DNA from: Saprospiraceae bacterium
Lineage (GTDB): Bacteria > Bacteroidota > Bacteroidia > Chitinophagales > Saprospiraceae
Length of the DNA stretch: 36,050 nucleotides
Assembly: GCA_007125435.1 (NCBI GenBank)
Contig: SLDF01000036.1
Span: forward strand, 1 to 36,050
Reading direction: 5' to 3'
Positions 25,026 through 33,338 of the stretch are shown piece after piece (positions within the stretch are counted from its first letter, which is position 1; every line of letters begins with the position of its first letter). The notes under the pieces are model-generated. The model had not been told where the DNA came from. It made no database searches and was given only the letters and a program-made list of their open reading frames with translations. Both the position numbers and the translations under genes were made by a program.

Positions 25026-25051
25026 TTTGCACTTCTTAATTAAAGTGCAAA
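25026..25051 (-). promoter_or_regulatory. 9-bp inverted repeat in front of the porin gene
   Basis: TTTGCACTT (25026-25034) and AAGTGCAAA (25043-25051) are perfect reverse complements with an 8-base A/T-rich spacer. The repeat lies 4 bases upstream of the chosen start codon. It could be an operator, or an mRNA hairpin that hides the translation start. Which of these applies cannot be told. Confidence 0.5.
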
Positions 25052-25099
25052 TGAATATCATTAGAACTTAAAATTTACTTAATAGTGATAAAAAGGCTC

Positions 25100-26467
25100 T
25101 TAACCCATCTTTACTATAAACCTGTTTGTATTGGGTTTGTCCTTCTCATAGGATATATGCCAGTTATGAATCTGAACAATCTTTTGGGAGAGCACGAGTC
25201 CAAGGCCAAAGCCTGGAATGCCTTCACTGTTTTCACCTCTGAAAAAATGATCAAACAGTAGTTTTAGCTCGCTTTCTTTTAATGTTTTACCGGTGTTTTC
25301 TATGGTGACCAAGAGCCCGGACGCTTCCTTACCATCTATAGTGATGGTGGCTTCGGCTACATCAGCGTAGGCTATAGCATTTGATAGTAAGTTTTTGAAG
25401 AGCTGAGACACCAATACCTGGCTGCATTGCACATGCAGTCTGTCTTCATCGACGACTTGCGGTATATAGTTGATATTGAATTGAAAGGTCGGGTCTATAT
25501 GGTGCAGATCTGATATGATATCAAATAGCAGCTCATCAATTCGTACTTTATCAACAAGCAATGGTTGACCGGCATCCAGCTTGGCGATTTCCAGTAGAGC
25601 ATTAATGACGCCGCCTAGTGACTTGGCTTTATGTATTTGATGGGTTATGCTTTCTCTTATGGCATCTTTATTGTCCAGTGTATGGATGCGCTCAAGCTCT
25701 GATACCAGCACAGATATCGGTGTTTTCAACTGATGAGAGATGTGGTGAACAGTGTGCTTCTGAAATGAGAATGCTTCATGTGTGCGCTTCAGCAGCTCAT
25801 TGAACCGCTTTACCAGATAGTCCAGCTCGAAAGAAGAGCTCTGCACGCTTAATGCAGTGGTGTCTTGTTGATTAATGTCAAACCGGTTTAATTGATCAGC
25901 CATTTCTGTGATGGGTTTGGTGATCTTATTCGAAAGATACTGACCGATGAGCAGTACAGAAATAACCATGATTACAAATATACCTACAAGTACATTTCGC
26001 AAATACTCAATCTTAGTATACCCAAAGGCATCATAGGCCTTGCTGATGGCATAGTAGGTTTCATTGTTTTTTTCGATGAGGACGGCTACTATATCGTATT
26101 CACCCTGCTTGCTTTCATACCATTGGCTATCCTCCGAGAGTTCGTTTAGTATGCCCTGGACATCACTAATTTTGAGGTCATCTATACTTGAAAATAGCAA
26201 TTGGAGATCCTGGTCAAATATGAGCATTTTTTCATCGTAAAAGTCGTGAATCGTTAGCTTGTCTATGATGCTTGCAAGGTTTTCACTCATAGCTTTGTAC
26301 TCTGAGATCAATTCGATGGTCAGGTTGATTTTTTCGCTTTGCCTTTGCTGAAACTCCTCTTCTCTATACTCGGCAAACAGCCAATATACAATCAAAAGAG
26401 ATACCGCAGTCAAGAGTATCACCGTACTTGAAAAATAGATTAAAATCTTGTTTCTAATTTTCATCAT
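25100..26467 (-). CDS. Sensor histidine kinase
   Basis: With the start at MMKIRNK the protein has 455 residues. There is one TM near the start (ILLTAVSLLIVYWLF), a periplasmic sensor of about 120 residues, and a second TM (VLVGIFVIMVISVLLIGQYL). A HAMP-like segment with ITKPITEMADQLN and a HisKA domain follow, with phospho-acceptor His in HHISHQLKTP. The ATPase domain has N-box LFKNLLSNAIAYA and G-box GFGLGLVL. The track start lies 19 codons upstream and would overlap the regulator gene by 11 bases. The ATG chosen has an AGGTGA-like stretch before it. It follows the OmpR-type regulator gene, so the two form a pair. The signal sensed is not known. Confidence 0.88.
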   Translation of the reverse strand: MMKIRNKILIYFSSTVILLTAVSLLIVYWLFAEYREEEFQQRQSEKINLTIELISEYKAMSENLASIIDKLTIHDFYDEKMLIFDQDLQLLFSSIDDLKISDVQGILNELSEDSQWYESKQGEYDIVAVLIEKNNETYYAISKAYDAFGYTKIEYLRNVLVGIFVIMVISVLLIGQYLSNKITKPITEMADQLNRFDINQQDTTALSVQSSSFELDYLVKRFNELLKRTHEAFSFQKHTVHHISHQLKTPISVLVSELERIHTLDNKDAIRESITHQIHKAKSLGGVINALLEIAKLDAGQPLLVDKVRIDELLFDIISDLHHIDPTFQFNINYIPQVVDEDRLHVQCSQVLVSQLFKNLLSNAIAYADVAEATITIDGKEASGLLVTIENTGKTLKESELKLLFDHFFRGENSEGIPGFGLGLVLSQKIVQIHNWHISYEKDKPNTNRFIVKMG

Positions 26468-26513
26468 TTCACCTGTGCTTAGTCTATCTTTTTTGTATGC
26501 TTTGACTGGAGCA

Positions 26514-27197
26514 TCAGACCACATCTATGTAGTAGCCATACCCTATTTTTGTCTTGATGGTTTTCTTGTCAAAGGGTTTATCTATTTTATTTCTCAAGAA
26601 GTTGACATAGACTTCGATGGTATTGGTATTGGTATTAAAGGAGGTGCCCCAGATCTCTTTGATCAATTCGCTCTTAGAGATCACCTCACCCTTGCGGCGA
26701 GTCAGTAAAAGCAGAATTTGATATTCCCTCGGTGTCAATTCTATCTCTTGTCCGTCACGCATCACTTTTTTCTGCTTGGTATGGATGATGATATCATCGG
26801 CTTTGACGGTATCACTGTCCGCCAGCTCACCGGCGGATCGTGTTCTTTTGACCAGGCTATTGATCCGCAGTATCAATTCCCTCATGAAGAATGGCTTGGT
26901 CAGATAATCATCTGCTCCACAGTCGAAGCCTTTGACCTTATCGTCCAGATCGCTAAATGCCGTGAGCATGATCACAGGTGTGACGGTGTTCCGGCTGCGA
27001 AAATCCCGGCACAAATCGTACCCCGTCTTAGACGGTAAATTAATGTCCAGTATGATGCAGTCAAACCGCTCTCTATCCAGCAATCGCTCCGCCAGTAGGC
27101 CATCATATACGACAGAGGTGGTCATGCCCTCAGCCGCCAGCGCATCGGAAATGTTTTTGCTGAGTGTCGGATCGTCCTCTACTATTAACACATGCAT
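26514..27197 (-). CDS. OmpR-family response regulator
   Basis: The protein has 227 residues. The receiver domain (about 1-118) has the acidic pair EDD at the start, phospho-acceptor D51 in ILDINLPS and the conserved Lys in LTKPFF. A winged-helix DNA-binding domain (about 128-227) has ELTPREYQILLLL and a GYGYYIDV end. Both are standard for the OmpR/PhoB class and the length is normal. It is first in the row regulator, kinase, porin on the minus strand, which suggests that the pair controls the porin. Two CGCCATT direct repeats lie 26-53 bases upstream. Confidence 0.93.
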   Translation of the reverse strand: MHVLIVEDDPTLSKNISDALAAEGMTTSVVYDGLLAERLLDRERFDCIILDINLPSKTGYDLCRDFRSRNTVTPVIMLTAFSDLDDKVKGFDCGADDYLTKPFFMRELILRINSLVKRTRSAGELADSDTVKADDIIIHTKQKKVMRDGQEIELTPREYQILLLLTRRKGEVISKSELIKEIWGTSFNTNTNTIEVYVNFLRNKIDKPFDKKTIKTKIGYGYYIDVV

Positions 27198-27222
27198 GTT
27201 CGGGTCGTGTTTTTTTATAAAA

Positions 27223-27250
27223 CGCCATTTTTCTCTCTATTAGCGCCATT
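27223..27250 (-). promoter_or_regulatory. Direct repeats upstream of the response regulator
   Basis: CGCCATT occurs at 27223-27229 and 27244-27250 (AATGGCG on the coding strand), 21 bases apart, or two helical turns. OmpR-class regulators bind direct repeats on one face of DNA, so an autoregulation site is possible. No matching repeat was seen before the porin. Confidence 0.35.
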
Positions 27251-27336
27251 GAGATCGTAAATATAATTAATTTAAAAAGCTTCGCATGTAGAAAGGGTAG
27301 CTATGCAAACAGCAACCATCCCCTCATTTCCATACC

Positions 27337-28101
27337 TTACCTGCTTTGCTCTTTATGCATTCCATCTAGCGATACACACTCTGAGTAGCCTTCCTCCTTG
27401 AGGTCATTGATCACATTTATAACTTTTATAAGTGTGATGGCCGCCCCTTCTATACCTATGTTTTCGTAATGATTGCTCAGCTCCCTGTACCGATCACTCT
27501 TCTGGAACTGACGGATGTGCGAGCATAGGTCTTTCAGGTTCATGCTCAGTCGTATTAGGTAAGAGATCAGCTCAGGGTCAAAGTAATCCGTATATCTATT
27601 GTTGACAATGAGCCATATCTCATCCGCTTTCTCATTAAAGTACGTATAGCTCCGATCCGAGAATAGACTTTCCTTATTGATCATACTAGTTATTTCTTCT
27701 ACATTCTTGTGCTCCAGCTCTTGCAGCAGGGCAGTCCTCTGTACTCCTACCTCCTCCAGATGCGCCTTCAGAGACAAGGTATCTGATATCTTCGGGTCAA
27801 AGTTAAACACCCGCACCGACAGACCATCTCTGATGCGATGCACACTCCTTGCCACCAGATAATTGATCTCATCACTGACCACCGTCCACCGCTTCCGCTT
27901 AGACCTGACCAGCAGCACATCTATGATAAACAGCGTAAAAGCCGCTCCAAATAATTCCGCAAAAAAGTTCATAGCCAGTTCCTCATCATAGTGCCTGTAG
28001 TACCACAGCAGAGCCATACTGACCAGTACCACCAAATAGACTAGTATGGGCACATGCGACCGGCTGGCTCTCTTTGCAATTTTATGTCTCAGTCTTCTCA
28101 T
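27337..28101 (-). CDS. Two-TM membrane protein of unknown function
   Basis: With the start at MRRLRHK the protein has 254 residues. A basic N-terminus is followed by two TM helices (VPILVYLVVLVSMALLWYY and MNFFAELFGAAFTLFIIDVLL). A cytoplasmic helical region of about 180 residues follows. No catalytic or binding motif is recognised. The track starts at a TTG 14 codons upstream, but this ATG has a GGAAGGA stretch just before it and is preferred. It lies 139 bases upstream of the response regulator on the same strand and may be its own unit. Confidence 0.65.
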   Translation of the reverse strand: MRRLRHKIAKRASRSHVPILVYLVVLVSMALLWYYRHYDEELAMNFFAELFGAAFTLFIIDVLLVRSKRKRWTVVSDEINYLVARSVHRIRDGLSVRVFNFDPKISDTLSLKAHLEEVGVQRTALLQELEHKNVEEITSMINKESLFSDRSYTYFNEKADEIWLIVNNRYTDYFDPELISYLIRLSMNLKDLCSHIRQFQKSDRYRELSNHYENIGIEGAAITLIKVINVINDLKEEGYSECVSLDGMHKEQSR

Positions 28102-28143
28102 ATCCTTCCTTGTTTTTAGGTGTGTAAGATACAGTTTTTTCAA

Positions 28144-28180
28144 AACCCGAATTATGCATCGGAAATTCGTAATGAGGGTT
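28144..28180 (+). repeat. Short palindromic repeat family H, copy 1
   Basis: AACCC and GGGTT form the outer stem and GAATT/AATTC the inner one, with ATGCATCGG between. The copy at 35722-35759, read on the other strand, matches over nearly the whole length. The hairpin at 28343-28398 has the same plan with a longer stem. Confidence 0.6.
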
Positions 28181-28203
28181 GAGAATTGTTAGTTCTTCTG
28201 TTT

Positions 28204-28412
28204 GGGCGTGTCCCAACGGGCCGGGCTATCCGCTTGTATTCACAGGTCTACCATAGAGTGTCGCTGCTGTTTTGAGTGGCTTCCGTCCTGTCGCCCCTCC
28301 CTACAGCGCTCCACTAACTATGCTATTCCTGTTCATATCGCTAACCCGGTTTATGTGTTGGAAAATCGTAATAGATTTTCCAATGCATAAAACGGGTTCA
28401 ATCCCTCACGCA
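28204..28412 (+). repeat. Structured repeat family G, copy 2, with inserted hairpin
   Basis: It starts GGGCGTGTCCC, continues CGGGCTATCCGCTTGTATTC and ends CAATCCCTCACGCA. Stems CATAG/CTATG and AGTG/CACT occupy the positions of CTATGG/CCATAG and AGTG/CACT in copy 1. Between ATATCGCT and ATCCCTCACGC it carries an extra hairpin at 28343-28398. This has arms of 25 bases with 22 paired positions and a GTAATA loop. Copy 1 has only CTGCT there, so this position accepts different hairpins. Confidence 0.7.
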
Positions 28413-28468
28413 GTAGAGAGTTTTTAGCTTCAAGCTTCAAGCTACAAGTTGCTAATTAGATGTATTTT

Positions 28469-28640
28469 GTTTACGCCTGAGTTCAGCATTCGCCTCACTC
28501 CGGCTGTTTATGCAAACGATCGGCTATCGCCTCCGTTTGCTGTTTACGCTACAAGCACTCCGTGCTCTCCGCTGTTTATGCTTGAAGATGACAAGAAGCT
28601 TTCAAGTCTTATCTGGATATAATCTCGTGATATGAATTTT
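28469..28640 (+). repeat. Repeat family A, fourth copy
   Basis: Two hairpin cassettes between GTTTACGC and GCTGTTTA are followed by the start of the core (CTTGAAGATGACAAGAAGC). Bases 28503-28578 match 286-361 at 75 of 76 positions. After about 28625 similarity to the other cores fades, so the copy is truncated on the right. Confidence 0.75.
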
Positions 28641-28794
28641 TATTCTATTTAAGCCGTAATGGAAATCGCGAATGTAGAAAGCGGGTTTAACTGTAATTTG
28701 ATTTATTAAAAGCAGGAAGGAGAAATCACTTGAAACGTAAATTGGTTGATTTTTCTGAGAGAGGACTGTAGTCAGTTCTACAAATAGGGCATCC

Positions 28795-30075
28795 CTATGG
28801 TATAATTTGCTCCAAAACACCATCTCTAAGACGACTAATTTTTGACCTGTCGGATTGCAGACGCCACTTCACGTGATAGATCAATGACCACAGCTTCTCC
28901 ATGTAAATGGCTCCAGCCCAGCCCAGGATGGGGCCTGCAATTACAAGCCCCAGCCACTCGTACTTTCCTGATGACAGGCTCCATATAACTAAGGCCAGGT
29001 AGAGAGCCAAAGTGAATATCATTAATGACGCCATCCGCACTGCGGTATAAAACTCAATGCTCCTTCTGAACTTTGTACCCAGCCATAGCGATAAGGTGAA
29101 AGGCAAGCTATGTAAAAGCACACCGACAATTCCAATGGGCGATAATAACATCCATAGCCAGGTGTACGAGTCTGGGCGCTCTAGATTTTTTAGATAATAA
29201 TGGGGTATATTTGACGGGTAGCTGGCTTTGAGCTTGTTGACACTTTCTGTGATGGTGGATGTCTCTTCCTTAGTCCAGGTATTGACCCGGTCCGCCAGTT
29301 GGTGATCCCTGACGAATCTTTGGTTATCCGACTTTAGGGTCGGTATAGCACCATAAGGCTCGATACTATTGACAATATCCATAAGGTCATTGTAGAGCGG
29401 TTCTCTTTCTTTATCGACGATCTCAATGACCAGTGGCCGGATAGCGTCTTCAATACTCCGGGTAAGATTGTTGACAGCAGCACTGGCGTCTTGGCGATAA
29501 TCCTCCCAGAAGTCCTCTACTTTTATGGGCTGGCCTACATTGACCATGACCTCGCGTCTGTAGCGGTCACCGTGGGTATAATTAACACCTACGGGTAATA
29601 TGTAGAAATCTTCTTGTTGCCCTTTTGTCTCAATGGTACCAAGCGCTAGTCTGGCCGTACCTTTTTTGATGGGCCTTAGTCTTTTCTCCAGAATACATAG
29701 GCCCTCAGAAAAAATTACGATGGCCTCATTCTCATCAAGCTTATTGTAGCATGCCTCGAATGTCTCATTGTTGCGCTTCAGGCTTTTATAGCCATCTCTG
29801 ATTCTGTAGATGGGTATTTGATTGGTCTGTCTGAGCAGCCAGGCAATTATGACGTTTTCAAATACATCACCCCTTACCAAAAAGTGTAGCCGCCGCTTAA
29901 AGTGCGTGGCAAAAATAACGGGCTCAGCAAAAGAATTGGGGTGGTTACTGGCTATGATCAGCGGCCCATCCATGGGCACTTTACTTCTTCCTTTGATGTG
30001 CAGCTTCCTAAAGTAAATTTGTATTGTTACTTTTGCAAAGGGTCTGAAGATGGGATATAAGATACCGGATGCCAT
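28795..30075 (-). CDS. PlsC-like 1-acyl-glycerol-3-phosphate acyltransferase
   Basis: With the start at MASGILYP the protein has 426 residues. The acyltransferase domain (about 15-230) has block I IIASNHPNSFAEP, where Glu replaces the usual Asp. It also has block II QIPIYRIRDG and block III IFSEGLCILEKRLRPIKKG. A helical region follows, then three TM helices near the C-terminus (for example GIVGVLLHSLPFTLSLWL). This plan is common among Bacteroidota phospholipid acyltransferases. It would act at the inner membrane in phospholipid synthesis; the acceptor is not certain. The track start at 30219 would overlap the divergent miaA gene by over 100 bases and adds a poor N-terminus. The ATG at 30075 leaves a 31-base gap. 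Confidence 0.85.
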   Translation of the reverse strand: MASGILYPIFRPFAKVTIQIYFRKLHIKGRSKVPMDGPLIIASNHPNSFAEPVIFATHFKRRLHFLVRGDVFENVIIAWLLRQTNQIPIYRIRDGYKSLKRNNETFEACYNKLDENEAIVIFSEGLCILEKRLRPIKKGTARLALGTIETKGQQEDFYILPVGVNYTHGDRYRREVMVNVGQPIKVEDFWEDYRQDASAAVNNLTRSIEDAIRPLVIEIVDKEREPLYNDLMDIVNSIEPYGAIPTLKSDNQRFVRDHQLADRVNTWTKEETSTITESVNKLKASYPSNIPHYYLKNLERPDSYTWLWMLLSPIGIVGVLLHSLPFTLSLWLGTKFRRSIEFYTAVRMASLMIFTLALYLALVIWSLSSGKYEWLGLVIAGPILGWAGAIYMEKLWSLIYHVKWRLQSDRSKISRLRDGVLEQIIP

Positions 30076-30106
30076 ATTTACTAAAATATTAAAGCAAAAA
30101 TAGACT

Positions 30107-31033
30107 TTGTCAACAAGTAAACAAGAAAAACACAAACTCTTCGTCATATGTGGACCAACGGCTGTAGGAAAGACAGCCCTGTCTATTGCACTCGCAGAGA
30201 AATATAATACAGAGATCATATCGGCTGATAGTCGCCAGTTTTACAAAGAAATGGATGCCGGCACCGCCAAGCCTTCGGCTCGCGAACTGATAGCCGTAAA
30301 GCATCACTTTATTAATTCCCTGTCGATCCATCAGGAGTATAGTGCCGGCCAATACGAGCGAGATGCTCTAGCTATCCTCGATAAGTTGTTCACTCGTCAC
30401 CAAGTCGTCTTTGCGGTGGGCGGATCCGGGCTTTATTTGAAAGCACTGACAGAAGGCCTTAATGATTTTCCGGACATTCCTCAGCATATCGTTGACTCAC
30501 TTAACGACGAAGTGCAGATAGATGGTTTAGGTAACCTTGCACTTGAACTCTCGGAGAGAGACCCCGAGTACTTTGCTATTGTAGACAAAGATAATCCTCA
30601 CCGGGTGATCAGGGCATTGTCTGTGATCAGAGCTACCGGCCAGACCTTTTCCAGCTTTAGGGTTGCCGACCCCATGGAGCGCCCATTTGATATCCATTAC
30701 ATCAGACTCGGACTCGATAGAGAAGCACTGTATGCCAGAATCAACAACCGGGTCAATGATTTTCTGGATAATGGACTCATAGAAGAGTGCAGACTGCTCT
30801 ATCCATATCGCAACTTAAAGTCTTTGCAGACTGTAGGCTATACAGAGGTGTTTGATTATTTCAATGGCTTGTATCCAAGTCTGGAGGTGGCTATAGATAA
30901 GATCCGTCAGCATACCAGAAATTATGCTAAAAGACAAGAGACATGGCTCCGCAAACACGTTCAAGAACCCATATATTCGCCGCTGCAAAAAGATAGAATT
31001 GTAGAAGAAGTAGCTCTTATTTTGAATGACTAA
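30107..31033 (+). CDS. miaA: tRNA dimethylallyltransferase MiaA
   Basis: The protein has 308 residues and is cytoplasmic. It adds a dimethylallyl group to A37 of tRNAs that read codons starting with U. The P-loop GPTAVGKT is at about 16-23. The family blocks ADSRQFYKEMDAGTAKPS and VGGSGLYLKALTEG follow, and the C-terminal part ends with the usual RNYAKRQETWLRK. Length is normal. It starts at TTG: an in-frame stop lies six bases upstream and no ATG occurs before the P-loop, so this is the only plausible start. It is divergent from the acyltransferase gene and 28 bases before tex, with which it probably forms an operon. Confidence 0.96.
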   Translation: MSTSKQEKHKLFVICGPTAVGKTALSIALAEKYNTEIISADSRQFYKEMDAGTAKPSARELIAVKHHFINSLSIHQEYSAGQYERDALAILDKLFTRHQVVFAVGGSGLYLKALTEGLNDFPDIPQHIVDSLNDEVQIDGLGNLALELSERDPEYFAIVDKDNPHRVIRALSVIRATGQTFSSFRVADPMERPFDIHYIRLGLDREALYARINNRVNDFLDNGLIEECRLLYPYRNLKSLQTVGYTEVFDYFNGLYPSLEVAIDKIRQHTRNYAKRQETWLRKHVQEPIYSPLQKDRIVEEVALILND

Positions 31034-31061
31034 TCCCCATCTCATTAACCGGATTTAATTT

Positions 31062-33191
31062 ATGTTGAATGACAAACATTTTTCCTATCTGTCTGATGCA
31101 CAGGGCGTGCCGACAAAGGCGATCAAAGCAGTATTCCAATTGTTTGAAGATAAGGCGACTATTCCATTCATTGCCAGATACCGAAAAGAGGCTACAGGCA
31201 GCCTGGACGAAGTAGTACTCGAAAGCATATGGAAGGGTATCCAGCAACTAAAAGATCTGGAGAGGCGTAAACAAACGGTACTGTCCACCATTGAGGAGCA
31301 GGGTAAGCTTTCTGCAGTGCTTAAAGACAAAATTGTTAATTGTCTTTCACCCAGCTTGCTGGAAGACCTTTATTTGCCTTATAAACCTAAACGAAAAACA
31401 AGAGCATCTGTCGCTAGAGAGAATGGCTTAGAGCCACTGGCAGAGCGCATATTCGTCCATCAAAATATACAGCCTCATATCATTGCCAAACAATACAGAG
31501 GGAAATCCTATGAAGACTCGGAAGCCGTGCTTCAGGCAGCCAGAGACATTATAGCAGAGTGGATCGCAGAAGATAACCATTGTCGCAGTGCACTGAGACA
31601 AGTCTTTGAGAAACACAGTGTCATCAGCGCTAAACTGGTAAAAGGAAAAGAAGAGCAAGGTCAAAAATACAGAGACTACTTTGATTATAATGAAAAACTG
31701 AGCCGTTGTCCATCCCATCGTTTGTTGGCCATCAGACGTGCAGAATCAGAGGGGATTCTCAAAGTGAAGATACAACCTGATCAAGACCGCACTATACCTA
31801 TTATCATAAGACAGGTCAACATCAAAAATGGTCCATGCAAGCCCCAGATTTTAATGGCTATAGAAGATGCCTACAAGCGATTACTGTTACCGGGCATTGA
31901 GACCGAGTTTAAAAACAGTAGTAAAGCAAAAGCGGATCAGGTCGCCATCTCTGTCTTTAGAGAAAACCTTAAGCAGCTTTTGCTTCAACCACCCTTGGGC
32001 AATAAGACGGTTTTAGCATTAGATCCGGGATTCAGGACAGGCTGCAAAGTCGTCGTATTAAATGATATTGGTGAATTGTGTGAGGATACAGTTGTTTATC
32101 CTCACCCTCCTCAAAGTCAAGTGCACAAAAGCCAAGATGTCTTAATGGCGCTTATTGCTAAATACAAGGTTGAAGCCATAGCCATTGGCAACGGTACCGC
32201 CGGTCGTGAGACCATGAAGTGGGTCAGTGAGACACTCAAGGATGCCAACATCAAGATATTTATGGTCAATGAAGCCGGAGCTTCTGTGTATTCTGCTTCA
32301 AAAGTCGCACGCGAAGAGTTTCCCAATAAGGATGCTACCGTGAGAGGTGCCGTCAGTATAGGCAGACGATTAATGGACCCACTGGCAGAACTGGTCAAGA
32401 TAGATGCCAAGAGCATAGGTGTAGGTCAATACCAACACGATGTCGACCAAAGACAGCTCAAAGAAGGTCTCGATCAGACAGTCGTCAATTGTGTTAATGC
32501 CGTTGGTGTCAATCTCAATACGGCGAGTAAACACCTGTTATCTTATGTTTCTGGCCTGGGACCTACTCTCGCCCAGAATATCGTAGATTACCGACAAGCG
32601 TATCAATCCTTCAAGACGCGCAAGGAGCTTCTCAAGGTTAAGCGTCTCGGTGAAAAAGCCTATGAGCAATGTGCAGGCTTCCTAAGAATCGTTAATGGTG
32701 AACAACCTCTAGATGCCACAGCCATTCACCCGGAGCGGTATGGACTTGTAAACAAAATGGCCAAAGACCTGAATATATCTGTAATGCAGTTGATAGGTAA
32801 TCCTGACGTGGCAAATAAGATTGATCCCGCTATATATATCCGACCTGATACTGGAAGAGAAACGATTGAGGATATACTTAAAGAGCTGAAGAAACCAGGA
32901 CTGGATATCAGAGGCGAAGCTGATACATTTCAATTTGCTGAGGTCTATGATATAAATGACCTTGAAGTTGGTATGACCCTGCCGGGTAAAATTACCAACC
33001 TTACCAATTTTGGTGCATTTGTAGACATAGGCATCAAGCAAGACGGTATGATACACATCTCCCAGATGGCCGATAGATTTGTTTCTAATCCATCAGAAAT
33101 CGTCAGCCTGGGACAAAGTGTCCATGTACGAGTATTGGATGTCGACACCCCACGTCACCGCATTCAGTTGCAACTCATATCGGCCACATAA
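31062..33191 (+). CDS. tex: Tex, RNA-binding transcription accessory protein
   Basis: The protein has 709 residues. The N-terminal Tex region (about 1-190) has the hallmark TIPFIARYRKEATGSLDEV. A YqgF/RNase H-like domain (about 325-450) starts TVLALDPGFRTGCKVVVL. Helix-hairpin-helix repeats (about 480-560) contain LSYVSGLGPTLAQNIV. A C-terminal S1 domain (about 635-705) has GKITNLTNFGAFVDIG and DGMIHISQM. This is the complete Tex layout, slightly shorter than the E. coli form. Tex binds nucleic acid and influences transcription. It follows miaA closely. Confidence 0.95.
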   Translation: MLNDKHFSYLSDAQGVPTKAIKAVFQLFEDKATIPFIARYRKEATGSLDEVVLESIWKGIQQLKDLERRKQTVLSTIEEQGKLSAVLKDKIVNCLSPSLLEDLYLPYKPKRKTRASVARENGLEPLAERIFVHQNIQPHIIAKQYRGKSYEDSEAVLQAARDIIAEWIAEDNHCRSALRQVFEKHSVISAKLVKGKEEQGQKYRDYFDYNEKLSRCPSHRLLAIRRAESEGILKVKIQPDQDRTIPIIIRQVNIKNGPCKPQILMAIEDAYKRLLLPGIETEFKNSSKAKADQVAISVFRENLKQLLLQPPLGNKTVLALDPGFRTGCKVVVLNDIGELCEDTVVYPHPPQSQVHKSQDVLMALIAKYKVEAIAIGNGTAGRETMKWVSETLKDANIKIFMVNEAGASVYSASKVAREEFPNKDATVRGAVSIGRRLMDPLAELVKIDAKSIGVGQYQHDVDQRQLKEGLDQTVVNCVNAVGVNLNTASKHLLSYVSGLGPTLAQNIVDYRQAYQSFKTRKELLKVKRLGEKAYEQCAGFLRIVNGEQPLDATAIHPERYGLVNKMAKDLNISVMQLIGNPDVANKIDPAIYIRPDTGRETIEDILKELKKPGLDIRGEADTFQFAEVYDINDLEVGMTLPGKITNLTNFGAFVDIGIKQDGMIHISQMADRFVSNPSEIVSLGQSVHVRVLDVDTPRHRIQLQLISAT

Positions 33192-33201
33192 TTACCGTGT
33201 G

Positions 33202-33213
33202 GTTCACGTGAAC
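33202..33213 (+). promoter_or_regulatory. Perfect 12-bp palindrome between tex and the Deg protease gene
   Basis: GTTCACGTGAAC is its own reverse complement. It lies 11 bases after the tex stop and 125 bases before the protease start. Just after it AGTGAT and ATCACT form a weak hairpin, followed by a T-rich run that may end tex transcription. An operator role is inference from symmetry. Confidence 0.35.
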
Positions 33214-33338
33214 AGTGATATTTTCTCTTTAAATCACTTTCTTAGTTAATGGTTTGTTAACTCACATATCGCATGAAACAACCAATAAAAACCTTGCGTT
33301 AATGTAGTCGTAATCATCTAATAAAAACCTAATTTACT

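Larger units (their letters stand above)
28181..28794. other. Gene-free spacer between membrane protein and acyltransferase genes
   Basis: Most of this spacer is repeat: G copy 2 and family A copy 4. Between them lies a short run of AGCTTCA-like units at about 28426-28445. The last 150 bases before the acyltransferase stop show nothing that can be named. The 73-aa minus-strand ORF at 28602-28823 runs into repeat A and is not believed. Confidence 0.45.

Noticed and set aside
26448-27243. Several plus-strand ORFs of 86-106 aa
   Set aside because: They are antisense shadows of the kinase and response-regulator genes, whose motifs are intact.
28390-28412. GGGTTCAATCCCTCACGC looks like a tRNA T-arm
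   Set aside because: It is the right end of repeat G2. The same ATCCCTCACGC end occurs in G1 without the GGTTC part, and no acceptor, D or anticodon arms can be fitted.
28602-28823. 73-aa minus-strand ORF in the spacer
   Set aside because: It crosses the edge of repeat A and the end of the acyltransferase gene, and has no supporting motif.
30076-30219. N-terminal extension of the acyltransferase in the ORF track
   Set aside because: It overlaps the miaA coding region on the other strand, and the ATG at 30075 gives a normal family N-terminus.
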